DNA of 9,775 nt from Thiomargarita sp. (GCA_020721025.1 DYNO01000129.1:1-9775); one strand, 5' to 3'. Positions 1-6,444 are shown, numbered from the stretch's first letter. The notes: generated from the sequence alone by a model not told the origin. A program made the numbers and translations.

Positions 1-39
1 AGCAGTTGCGAAAATAGTTTGATACGACGGGAATATCAC

Positions 40-77
40 TGATAATCATTCTCATCTTCTTTGTTAGTGATTGTCAA
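40..77 (-). promoter_or_regulatory. Leftward promoter candidate overlapped by a Fur-box-like site
   Basis: On the minus strand a perfect -35 TTGACA (77-72) is followed after 18 bases by GAGAAT (53-48, 4 of 6). Overlapping the -10 is TGATAATCATTCTCA (40-54), matching the 7-1-7 Fur consensus TGATAATnATTATCA at 13 of 14 specified positions. If real, it would give iron-dependent repression of a gene beyond the left edge, which cannot be seen. Confidence 0.35.
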
Positions 78-122
78 TGGTTTAGAAGCTGTCGTAAGTT
101 CATTGACGTGAACATAAAATTT

Positions 123-152
123 GGTGGGCAATGCTAAATTTAATCACCCACC
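123..152 (-). terminator. Possible terminator after the leftmost ParA-type gene
   Basis: GGTGGG (123-128) and CCCACC (147-152) form a perfect GC-rich 6-bp stem with an 18-base AT-rich loop about 40 bases past the stop. On the minus strand AAATTTTATG follows. The loop is long and the U-run short, so this is a modest candidate. Confidence 0.4.
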
Positions 153-193
153 TGACATGGCTGCTGAATTTAAGTCGCGAGATAAAAAAACGA

Positions 194-1366
194 TCAATGA
201 TGCACTGATTCGGTTGCCGGTTGCGTTCCTGTATTTTTCTCTAAGTAATTGACCAAGGCTAAAAAATTATCGCGCGGCTCATTCCGTCCCTTCATCGAAG
301 AAAATGCCAATTCCACCCGATCTTGCTCATTGATGAAATGTTGATGTCCCCAATAAAACAATCGCTTGTCGAAATGAATGACACATTGGTCAGGATCGAT
401 AAATTGAAATTTCGCATCACGCGCCGCAAGTTTCGCAAAGATCGCCTGATATTTTTCTTTCAGCGCGCCCACCATCTGGGTTCTATCCGCATGATGATTG
501 TTGATTAATACCATTAACGACGCATCAGGATTCACACTGCGAATTTTCTCAACGGTTGTGGTAATCACATGACCATTTTTGTTAATGCCGAGCGGGCTCA
601 ACGTCGTGGGAATCAAGCAGTAATCAAACTTTTTGATCATTCTGGGCGGGTTGCTGTCAAAATCAGGCGAACAATCGACAATAGTAATTTCTGCATCGGA
701 ATGGGCTTCGACAAACTCTGGTTCAGAAAACACGTTAATCGTGGCGCGTCCATCTTTGAGAAAGATACCTTGTGATAATAGAATTTTGAGATTTTGCTGT
801 GGGTCAATATCAATTAAATCAACATTATAACCGCTGAGTGCGAACGCTCCTGCCAAATGCGCGCTGACCGTTGTTTTACCCACGCCACCCTTGGAAGTAA
901 ATACACCAATGTAGATTTTTTTGCCTCGACCGGGGTGTCGCGTATCGACTGCAATATTCGGTGGTTCATCAAACTGTAGGCTACGATGGGGCGGCGGCGG
1001 AAGTTCTTCAGGAGTGGCGAGATAAAACGGTTTGAAATGAAAGGATAGGAACGACTTTTTTTGAGATTTCTTCGCTAATTCAATCGCTTCACTGCTAAAC
1101 GCTTCTGCAATTGTGGCTTTGTTGGCAGCAACGATATAACCTTGTTTAAATCCTGATTTGTTGTGGTCTAAAAAATCTTTGAACTGTTCAATTCGAGCAA
1201 TGCCTACTACCGGCTGCCAATGATACACTTTGACTGCCGTTTTGACTTTATCCTTCACTGCTGCGAACGTGTAAGCACTGTTTTCGGCTTCCAACGTCAC
1301 CGTCCAGCCCGCCTGCTCCAAACTTTTGGCAACCGCCAATTCATAATCTTGTAAATTTTGGGACAT
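194..1366 (-). CDS. ParA-type ATPase with degenerate Mrr-like N-terminal domain
   Basis: The 390-residue protein has three parts. Residues 1-115 look like a Mrr-type restriction endonuclease fold: the opening helix YELAVAKSLEQAGWTVTLEAE, the strand TAVKVYHWQPVVGIARIEQFKDFL, and the closing GYIVAANKATIAEAFSSEAIELAK. The expected catalytic Asp is not found around residues 31-34 and the Gln of the Q-x-K motif is Ala44; only Lys46 remains, so cleavage is unlikely. A proline-rich linker (121-136) follows. From about residue 150 comes a ParA ATPase with intact deviant Walker A SKGGVGKTT (158-166), DIDPQQN (186-192) and Walker B ITIVDCSP (227-234). It is clearly more diverged than the tandem ParA pair. 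GGTGA sits just before the ATG. It may be read through from pckA 87 bases upstream. No ParB is visible; the role is unknown. Confidence 0.8.
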   Translation of the reverse strand: MSQNLQDYELAVAKSLEQAGWTVTLEAENSAYTFAAVKDKVKTAVKVYHWQPVVGIARIEQFKDFLDHNKSGFKQGYIVAANKATIAEAFSSEAIELAKKSQKKSFLSFHFKPFYLATPEELPPPPHRSLQFDEPPNIAVDTRHPGRGKKIYIGVFTSKGGVGKTTVSAHLAGAFALSGYNVDLIDIDPQQNLKILLSQGIFLKDGRATINVFSEPEFVEAHSDAEITIVDCSPDFDSNPPRMIKKFDYCLIPTTLSPLGINKNGHVITTTVEKIRSVNPDASLMVLINNHHADRTQMVGALKEKYQAIFAKLAARDAKFQFIDPDQCVIHFDKRLFYWGHQHFINEQDRVELAFSSMKGRNEPRDNFLALVNYLEKNTGTQPATESVHH

Positions 1367-1414
1367 GTTTTCACCACTGTGACAGATTTCATGAAATAGG
1401 GGCAGTTATGAACA

Positions 1415-1434
1415 AGGAGTCTAGGGACACTCCT
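1415..1434 (-). terminator. Short hairpin between pckA and the ParA-type gene
   Basis: AGGAGT (1415-1420) and ACTCCT (1429-1434) form a perfect 6-bp stem with an 8-base loop, about 20 bases after the pckA stop. On the minus strand it is followed by TGTTCATAAC, only weakly U-rich. It may attenuate rather than end transcription into the next gene. Confidence 0.3.
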
Positions 1435-1453
1435 CATTCACAATTTATTTCAA

Positions 1454-3061
1454 TTATTTGTGTGACGGACCGGCAGCTAAAATATCGGCAGTCACGCGAG
1501 CAGCATATTGTTTGAAATTATCAGCAAACATTTCTGCAAGTCGCTTGGCTTGTGCGTCATAATCGGCAGCATCTGACCAAGTGTTACGTGTATTCAAAAT
1601 TTCAACCGGCACGCCGGGGCAAGATTTTGGAATTTGTAACCCGAAGAAAGGTTCTGTTTCAAATTCCACATCGTCCAATTTACCCGACAATGCGGCATTG
1701 ACCATCGCACGAGTATAAGCAATTTTAATCCGACTGCCCACCCCATACGGGCCCCCACTCCAACCGGTATTGACCAACCAGCAACTCACATTGTGCTGAT
1801 CAATTTTTTTACCCAACAATTCCGCATACTTATCTGGAAACAACGGCATGAAGGGCGCGCCGTAACAAGTGCTGAAATTCGGCGAAGGTTCGGTCACGCC
1901 GCGTTCAGTACCTGCCACTTTCGCGGTATAACCTGATAGAAAATGGTACATCGCTTGAGATTTGGTTAATTTGGCAATCGGAGGCAACACGCCAAATGCG
2001 TCAGTGGATAAGAAAATAATGTTTTTGGGATGTCCCCCCATGCCTTGCCGAGTGGCATTTGGAATGTGGGGAATGGGATACGAACCACGAGTATTTTCCG
2101 TGCGCGAACCATCCATCAAATCAATTCGACGACTCCGAGCATTGATGGGCACATTTTCTAAAATTGTTCCAAAACGACGAGTGGTTTCATAAATTTCAGG
2201 TTCAGCTTCAGGCGAAAGATTGATTAACTTGGCATAACAACCACCTTCGTAGTTAAACACGCCGTTTTCGTCCCAACCATGCTCATCATCACCGATTAAA
2301 ATACGGGTGCTATCAGCAGACAATGTGGTTTTACCCGTGCCGCTCAAGCCAAAAAATACTGCACTGTCACCTTCGGACCCAATGTTCGCCGAGCAGTGCA
2401 TACTCATGATTTCTTTCAACGGCATCAGATAATTCATCACGCTGAAAATAGATTTTTTGGTTTCGCCTGCGTAAGCGGTACCACCGACCAACACCAATTT
2501 TTTCGCAAAATTCAAAATGATAAACGTTTCAGAATTGGTGCCATCCCGTTCTGGCGAGGCATGAAATGAAGGCACGCTAATCACAGTAAAATCAGGCAGC
2601 AAATTTCTTTGCTCTTCGGGGGTGGCTTGAATAAACATGTTGCGCGCAAACAAACTGTGCCACGCATATTCTGTGACAATGCGGATTGGCAAACGATGGG
2701 CTTTATTCGCACCAACAAAACAGTCTTGTACGAAAACATCCTTGGTTTCCAAATACATCGACATCCGTTTGTGCAGCGCGTCGAATTTTTCGGGAGAAAA
2801 CGGTTTGTTGGTCTTGCCCCAATTGATATTCTTTTCTGAAGTGGATTCCTGCACAATAAAGCGGTCATTGGGGGAACGTCCCGTGTGATCGCCGGTGCGC
2901 ACCACTATCGCGCCCAAGTGTGCCAAAATTCCTTCACTGCGCTTAGTAATTTGTTCGTACAATTGTGGCGTGGTTAAATTCCAATAAACATCACTCAGAT
3001 TATGTAACCCGTGGTTTTCTAAACCATATTGGCTGTGACTCTCGCAGTGCGTATCGCGCAT
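1454..3061 (-). CDS. pckA: Phosphoenolpyruvate carboxykinase (ATP)
   Basis: PckA catalyses oxaloacetate + ATP to PEP + CO2 + ADP, the first committed step of gluconeogenesis, in the cytoplasm. At 535 residues it has the usual length for the ATP-dependent family (E. coli about 540). Visible sites are the substrate-binding R62 in HTGRSPNDRF, K202-K203 in GGTAYAGETKKS, the metal ligand H222 in SMHCSANIG, the P-loop GLSGTGKTT (238-246), the kinase-2 GDDEHGW (257-263) with D259, and R325 in ENTRGSYPI. AAGGAG lies 11 bases before the ATG, supporting this start. It is preceded by its own promoter and a repeat-rich region and followed after 87 bases by a ParA-type gene. No frame damage is seen. Confidence 0.97.
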   Translation of the reverse strand: MRDTHCESHSQYGLENHGLHNLSDVYWNLTTPQLYEQITKRSEGILAHLGAIVVRTGDHTGRSPNDRFIVQESTSEKNINWGKTNKPFSPEKFDALHKRMSMYLETKDVFVQDCFVGANKAHRLPIRIVTEYAWHSLFARNMFIQATPEEQRNLLPDFTVISVPSFHASPERDGTNSETFIILNFAKKLVLVGGTAYAGETKKSIFSVMNYLMPLKEIMSMHCSANIGSEGDSAVFFGLSGTGKTTLSADSTRILIGDDEHGWDENGVFNYEGGCYAKLINLSPEAEPEIYETTRRFGTILENVPINARSRRIDLMDGSRTENTRGSYPIPHIPNATRQGMGGHPKNIIFLSTDAFGVLPPIAKLTKSQAMYHFLSGYTAKVAGTERGVTEPSPNFSTCYGAPFMPLFPDKYAELLGKKIDQHNVSCWLVNTGWSGGPYGVGSRIKIAYTRAMVNAALSGKLDDVEFETEPFFGLQIPKSCPGVPVEILNTRNTWSDAADYDAQAKRLAEMFADNFKQYAARVTADILAAGPSHK

Positions 3062-3159
3062 AGAATTAGATACTCCTTAGTCAGTTTTGTTTGTGGATTT
3101 TTTTGAAATTTATCAATGATGATGGTGTGGCGGTCGAATGGAATCCAGCGACTCACAGG

Positions 3160-3190
3160 TATCAAATTTATTTGCGAGTATATCAAATTT
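3160..3190 (-). promoter_or_regulatory. pckA promoter with tandem 10-bp repeats
   Basis: On the minus strand TGATATACT gives an extended -10 (TATACT at 3182-3177 preceded by TG), with no convincing -35. The same site carries two direct repeats of AAATTTGATA (plus strand TATCAAATTT at 3160-3169 and 3181-3190), spaced exactly 21 bp, two helical turns. They flank and partly overlap the -10, so a repressor binding both on one face is plausible. The predicted leader is about 110 bases. Confidence 0.45.
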
Positions 3191-3220
3191 TTTCTCGTCT
3201 TTGTTGGATTTATGGTGAAT

Positions 3221-3234
3221 TAACACAATTGTTA
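3221..3234. promoter_or_regulatory. Operator-like palindrome upstream of the pckA promoter
   Basis: TAACA-CAAT-TGTTA forms an interrupted palindrome, with outer ATGGT (3212-3216) and ACCAT (3234-3238) adding partial symmetry. It sits roughly 40-50 bases upstream of the proposed pckA -10, a usual place for an activator. The regulator is not identifiable. Confidence 0.3.
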
Positions 3235-3249
3235 CCATCAAGTCATTTT

Positions 3250-3280
3250 GCGTCTGGGCTGCATTCCAACGCGGGGCATC
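3250..3280 (-). repeat. Partial third repeat copy (C)
   Basis: This 31-bp block is identical to 3522-3552 in arm B at 30 of 31 positions and in the same orientation. It stops exactly where the left terminal inverted repeat of the MITE-like element begins (3281). It is therefore a truncated copy, cut at the element boundary or recombined there. Confidence 0.75.
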
Positions 3281-3338
3281 AAAGCTATTGACTTAAGGAA
3301 TTGTGACTCAAAATGACAATATGTTAAATTTTTATTAG

Positions 3339-3404
3339 ATAAAACAAACGGTTCCTCGTTCCGATGCGCCGCGTGGGAATGCCGTCCAGACGCGCCAGCG
3401 TCAC
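3339..3404 (+). repeat. Inner inverted repeat, arm A
   Basis: This arm of about 65 bp begins ATAAAACAAAC, contains CTCGTTCCGATGCGCCGCGT and ends near GCGTCAC. It is the reverse complement of arm B with about seven mismatches and one single-base gap. Its GC-rich core stands out from the AT-rich surroundings. A mini-hairpin GACGC-GCCA-GCGTC lies at its right end. It resembles the palindromic intergenic repeats spread through many gammaproteobacterial genomes (recognised from memory). Confidence 0.75.
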
Positions 3405-3511
3405 GAATTACGATTTTTAACTGATTGCTTTTTATCATCTTGATGAAAAATTGTTGCTCCGTTGAAATGAAGGGATGAATACAAATTGTTGAATTCATCA
3501 AATTTGAACCG

Positions 3512-3576
3512 GTGACGCGGAGCGTCTGGGCTGCATTCCAACGCGGCGCATCGGAACGAGAAACTGTTTGTTTTAT
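3512..3576 (-). repeat. Inner inverted repeat, arm B
   Basis: This is the partner of arm A in opposite orientation. It reads GTGACGCGGAGCGTCTGGG at its left end, with the mini-hairpin GACGC-GGA-GCGTC, and ends GTTTGTTTTAT. A and B could form a long stem around a 107-base AT-rich loop. Bases 3522-3552 are also a direct repeat of copy C. Confidence 0.75.
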
Positions 3577-3713
3577 TTGAAATAATTTCTCATGATGACC
3601 GTGTTTGGTGAAATTTCGTTGTTTGAATTTAAGTTCTTGAATAACATCCGTTTTTGCCTATTTTTCCTTAAGTCAATGGCTTTGGTTGGTATCATGCAAG
3701 AATGGGATGAAAT

Positions 3714-3754
3714 TTCAGAATTCCTCACACGATACGGATGTCAAGAATTCTGAA
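3714..3754 (-). terminator. Hairpin after rnfH (possible terminator or operator)
   Basis: A perfect 10-bp inverted repeat, TTCAGAATTC (3714-3723) and GAATTCTGAA (3745-3754), encloses a 21-base loop and starts 24 bases beyond the rnfH stop. On the minus strand the sequence after it is only weakly U-rich (ATTTC), so a classical terminator is uncertain. The loop reads TTGACA on the minus strand but no good -10 follows. Confidence 0.35.
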
Positions 3755-3777
3755 GTTAATTACAATCAAATCAATCG

Positions 3778-4056
3778 TTAATCATCATCGTCATCATCCG
3801 CATCACGGCGCGGAACTTGATTGGGATCAGCGGTGATCACACGATAAACCTCAATACGGTCACTTTCCTTCACCTCGGTATCCAATTTGACAACTTTGCC
3901 GTAGATGCCAACTTTCTGTTTTTCTAGATTAATATCAGGAAAACGTTTCAGCAATCCTGATAATTCAATCGCTTGCTTAACTGTGCTTCCGTCTGGCACT
4001 TCAATGCGCATCCACACTTGATCGTTGGCATCACCGTAGCTAACACCTATGTGCAT
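3778..4056 (-). CDS. rnfH: RnfH-family ubiquitin-like-fold protein
   Basis: This small 92-residue protein belongs to the RnfH (RatB, UPF0125) family. Characteristic blocks are the GSTVKQAIELSGLL helix (23-36), the INLEKQKVGIYGK segment (42-54), and SDRIEVYRVITADP near the C-terminus, with the strictly typical YR-x(2,3)-ADP ending. The family has a beta-grasp fold; it is named from linkage to the Rnf electron-transport complex in some species, but its molecular role is unclear. No rnf genes and no ratA neighbour are visible in this window. The tail is unusual: after the conserved ADPNQVPRR the protein ends DADDDDDD, encoded by a run of GAT/GAC triplets, whereas relatives I recall end in a basic tail. 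The start fits family alignments and has GGAG at 11 bases. Confidence 0.9.
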   Translation of the reverse strand: MHIGVSYGDANDQVWMRIEVPDGSTVKQAIELSGLLKRFPDINLEKQKVGIYGKVVKLDTEVKESDRIEVYRVITADPNQVPRRDADDDDDD

Positions 4057-4302
4057 CGGCTTTCATTCTCCAGATGATGAATTTTAAAGGGGAAAAATAA
4101 AAATGTGTCTTGCAAACTTTAACGCATTTATTTTCATCGTGTCAAGTCGTTTGTGAACCATCGCAGGATGTGATTATTTGGAGTCACGCGATTCCAATCT
4201 CATGTTCAATTCATCCGTTTTATTTGAACGGAGTTATTCCAAAACTGTTTTCATAACTCATTGATAAATAATAATTTTTGTCAATGCGTAATTTCTAAAT
4301 TC
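4057..4302. other. 246-bp intergenic region with weak hairpins
   Basis: The region lies between the oxidoreductase stop and the rnfH start. Two small hairpins follow the oxidoreductase gene on the minus strand: CATTGA/TCAATG (4259-4264 with 4281-4286) and TCCGTT/AACGGA (4214-4219 with 4227-4232, 7-base loop). Neither has a following U-tract, so a terminator call is weak. The part nearest rnfH carries a better promoter candidate. I see no gene. Confidence 0.5.
4116..4145 (-). promoter_or_regulatory. Candidate rnfH promoter
   Basis: On the minus strand a perfect -35 TTGACA (4145-4140) is followed after 18 bases by TAAAGT (4121-4116), which matches TATAAT at 4 of 6 positions. It is about 60 bases upstream of the rnfH ATG, and GGAG lies 11 bases before that ATG. 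This suggests rnfH has its own promoter. Confidence 0.4.
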
Positions 4303-6108
4303 TCAGGGTGGGCTACGAGATTCAGTCAAAAATTCATGAATGCTTGCGGCAACGTGATGTCCTGCGGCAATGGCGTGAACTACATCGGGCCCTTGCACAA
4401 AATCGCCGGCTGCCCATAACCACGGTTGCGAAGTGCGCCCTCTTGTGTCAATTTTGGGTCGTCCCCGGTTATCCCATTCTAAGCGTTCAGTTAATTCCTG
4501 TCCCAAAAAATCCAATTGTGCAGTTTGTCCAATGGCTTCAACGATCATGTTTGCTTCGTGAAAAATAACTTGATTATCATCATATTTCGGATGAAAACGT
4601 CCTTGCTGATCGAAAATGGAGAGGCAATGCACAGTTTCTAAACCTTGCAATATTCCCGCTGCATCAATTATGCAACGTCGTGGACCGCGACTGGTCAAAA
4701 TTGTCGCACCTTCTTCTTGAGCTTCAATCACTTCCGAACGGTCTGCCAGCATGTTGTCGTGATCTTCTAAGGCGGTCACCATCACCTGCACTTGATTGCT
4801 CTTGTTTTTCTGTAATCGCGCCAAACTACGAGCAATATCAAATGCGACATTTCCCCCGCCGATGACGACAATTTTTTCTGGGATCGGAAAGGGGGCGTTC
4901 TCTGTAATTTTGCGTAATAACGTTACTGCGGGATAAACTTCAGCGTGGTCAATGCCGGGAATACGGGTTGAACGTCCCTGATGCAAGCCAATAGCGATGA
5001 GTGTTGCATCATAATTTTGTTCTAATTCCGTCATGGAAAGTGTGTCGCCAATCCGCACGTTATAGCGAATTTCTACGCCCATCGCCTGAATCACCGCAAT
5101 GTCTTCATCTAACTTGTTGTAAGGCAAACGATATTCGGGAATCCCATAACGCATCATGCCGCCGGGTTGGGCAGAGGCTTCAAACAGTGTGACCGAGTGT
5201 CCATAACGAGCCAAGTCGTAAGCAACCGTCAATCCCGCGGGCCCCGCCCCCACAATGGCAACCTTACGTCCACTGGGTTCAGTATTCCGACCTTCTTGAG
5301 CAATTTTTTTGATCTGTTCGTGCGACAATTTATCCATCGCATAACGTTTTAACCAACGAATGCTGATCGGTTCGCCGCGAATACCGATGGAACATGCCGC
5401 TTCACAACGATGTGTGCAAACTCGCCCACAAACATTGGCAAGCGGATTGGTGCGATAAATTTGGCGAACGGCTTCTTCCATGTCTCCTGCCCAGATGGCA
5501 CGAATATACTCAGGTGCGTGCATTTGCGTGGGACAGGCTTCGTGACACATGCCGCATTGAATGCAACGAGAGGCTTCTAATAGCGCGGTGTGGTCGTCAA
5601 AACCTTGCACAATTTCAACAAAGGAATCAATACGTTGCTCGGATGCTAATTCTGACATGGGCTGACGCTTTAAATCCAGCAAATCGGCATCGTCAGATTT
5701 TTTCCAACCCTTTTCAAAAGCAACTCCGTGTATTCCCTTCATATCTGGCAAGATGAGAAAAGAGTTTAAATCCAAACTGATATGCACATATTCTCGCGAC
5801 AGTGCCAAAGAACCGCTGGGGCAAATATCCACGCATAACGCACACCAGCAGCAACGTCCGTAATCAATGGTGGGACGGTGGGGTTTGATGCCGCGCAAGG
5901 GATCATGGGGAAGGGAAGGAATTTCAAGCATACGAATTGCGTGATTGTCACAGATACTGGCGCATGTCCCGCAACCAATACAGATATCCCAATCATTTAG
6001 GTGAAAGCCACGATAATTCGCTGCCGCAGGACGCGGAGTTATCGGTAAAGTGACCGGTTCACGTCCCAAAAAACTGAGGGCTTTGAGTGGCGAGAGGAAA
6101 CTTTTCAT
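4303..6108 (-). CDS. Ferredoxin-domain, GltD-like NAD(P)/FAD oxidoreductase
   Basis: The 601-residue cytoplasmic flavoprotein resembles the small subunit of glutamate synthase with a bacterial-type ferredoxin added at the front. Cysteines 43/46/49/53 and 86/89/92/96 form two C-x2-C-x2-C-x3-C motifs for 4Fe-4S clusters. A GltD-like Fe-S segment follows, with C182/185/188/192 and C227/231/235/239. Next come the FAD-binding GAGPAG (287-292), the PGGMMRYGIPEYRLP block (315-329), an NAD(P)-binding GGGN motif (417-420) and the C-terminal FAD motif WAAGD (565-569). The family passes electrons between NAD(P)H and Fe-S partners. No glutamate synthase large subunit is nearby, so the electron partner is unknown and glutamate synthesis should not be assumed. 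No clear Shine-Dalgarno precedes the ATG, but the start is supported because no other methionine codon lies before the first cysteine motif. Neighbours suggest its own transcription unit. Confidence 0.85.
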   Translation of the reverse strand: MKSFLSPLKALSFLGREPVTLPITPRPAAANYRGFHLNDWDICIGCGTCASICDNHAIRMLEIPSLPHDPLRGIKPHRPTIDYGRCCWCALCVDICPSGSLALSREYVHISLDLNSFLILPDMKGIHGVAFEKGWKKSDDADLLDLKRQPMSELASEQRIDSFVEIVQGFDDHTALLEASRCIQCGMCHEACPTQMHAPEYIRAIWAGDMEEAVRQIYRTNPLANVCGRVCTHRCEAACSIGIRGEPISIRWLKRYAMDKLSHEQIKKIAQEGRNTEPSGRKVAIVGAGPAGLTVAYDLARYGHSVTLFEASAQPGGMMRYGIPEYRLPYNKLDEDIAVIQAMGVEIRYNVRIGDTLSMTELEQNYDATLIAIGLHQGRSTRIPGIDHAEVYPAVTLLRKITENAPFPIPEKIVVIGGGNVAFDIARSLARLQKNKSNQVQVMVTALEDHDNMLADRSEVIEAQEEGATILTSRGPRRCIIDAAGILQGLETVHCLSIFDQQGRFHPKYDDNQVIFHEANMIVEAIGQTAQLDFLGQELTERLEWDNRGRPKIDTRGRTSQPWLWAAGDFVQGPDVVHAIAAGHHVAASIHEFLTESRSPP

Positions 6109-6271
6109 GATGACTGTCCGGTGGTGGGTCGGTAAATTGTGTCACGGTTCAAGAGATTCCGTTGGGATTGAGCTGTTGAACTGTGGAATTATGATCAAAA
6201 ATTCAACCTATCTAGTTTTGAATATTACCACAAGATGCGTTATTCATGTTTGGGTTAATGCAGTAATTCTC

Positions 6272-6300
6272 AGTATGAAAATAATATCGAAAATATTCAA
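6272..6300 (-). promoter_or_regulatory. Weak sigma70-like promoter candidate for the oxidoreductase gene
   Basis: On the minus strand, TTGAAT (6300-6295) is followed after 17 bases by CATACT (6277-6272). Each hexamer matches 4 of 6 consensus positions. It is about 165 bases upstream of the oxidoreductase ATG. In AT-rich sequence this quality can occur by chance. Confidence 0.25.
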
Positions 6301-6350
6301 TAGGGTAGCTACAGCAATGCAAAAATAGCTTGTTTTTGCGGTCAATCATG

Positions 6351-6425
6351 GTTCGGGCAGTTTTTTACAATCGTCTCTAAAATTAAATAGTTGAAATCAA
6401 GAGAAAATTTAAAAACTGTCCGAAC
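6351..6425. repeat. 75-bp element bounded by 15-bp inverted repeats
   Basis: The left arm GTTCGGGCAGTTTTT (6351-6365) and right arm AAAAACTGTCCGAAC (6411-6425) are inverted with one mismatch, which would be a G-U pair in plus-strand RNA. The 45-base interior is very AT-rich. The right arm begins 20 bases past the stop of the stand-alone parA. It could be a long-looped terminator, a tiny transposon remnant or a protein-binding site. No clear target-site duplication is visible. Confidence 0.6.
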
Positions 6426-6444
6426 GGTTGAGAAGTGGCACCAT

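Larger units (their letters stand above)
3281..3683. mobile_element. MITE-like element with 20-bp terminal inverted repeats
   Basis: The left end AAAGCTATTGACTTAAGGAA (3281-3300) and right end (3664-3683) are inverted copies matching at 19 of 20 bases, 403 bp apart end to end. Inside lies a second inverted pair of about 65 bp (3339-3404 and 3512-3576), and at the centre a small hairpin (about 3429-3450, TTTTTATCA against TGATGAAAAA). No transposase is encoded. The size, nested symmetry and absence of coding fit a non-autonomous miniature transposon, or a cluster of palindromic repeats. No target-site duplication is apparent, so mobility is inferred. Confidence 0.55.
3062..3777. other. 716-bp intergenic region between rnfH and pckA
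   Basis: I find no credible gene. In plus-strand order it holds the pckA leader and promoter (to about 3190), a 14-bp operator-like palindrome at 3221-3234, a partial repeat copy (3250-3280), a MITE-like element (3281-3683), and the hairpin behind rnfH (3714-3754). Short reading frames across the repeats translate the repeat itself and do not look like proteins. Confidence 0.75.
6109..6444. other. 336-bp intergenic region
   Basis: I see no credible gene here. It contains a 15-bp inverted repeat (6351-6365 with 6411-6425), a smaller AT-rich hairpin (GCAAAAA at 6319-6325 with TTTTTGC at 6333-6339, 7-base loop), and one weak promoter candidate for the oxidoreductase gene downstream on the minus strand. 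Either hairpin could end the prmA-ParA transcript, but neither has a clean U-tract on the minus strand. It separates the ParA pair from the oxidoreductase transcription unit. Confidence 0.6.

Noticed and set aside
1..55. Minus-strand open frame running off the left edge, starting MRMIISDIPVV
   Set aside because: Only 18 codons are visible, no family can be recognised, and its start codons overlap the proposed -10 and Fur-like site.
3238..3501. Minus-strand reading frame of 87 codons over the repeats
   Set aside because: Its C-terminal half is the translation of the GC-rich repeat copies, and no start signal or family resemblance is seen.
3250..3576. Repeats considered as a CRISPR array
   Set aside because: Only three copies, in mixed orientation, of unequal length and irregular spacing, with no cas genes; they are palindromic intergenic repeats.
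5394..5756. Plus-strand reading frame of 120 codons
   Set aside because: It lies wholly antisense to the cysteine-rich part of the oxidoreductase, whose motifs are clear; it is a shadow frame.
4303..6108. Calling the oxidoreductase gltD
   Set aside because: The extra N-terminal ferredoxin domain, different cysteine spacing and absence of a large subunit nearby make that name unsafe.
6050..6328. Plus-strand reading frame of 92 codons overlapping the oxidoreductase start
   Set aside because: It is antisense to a well-supported gene at one end and AT-rich spacer at the other, with no recognisable protein features.
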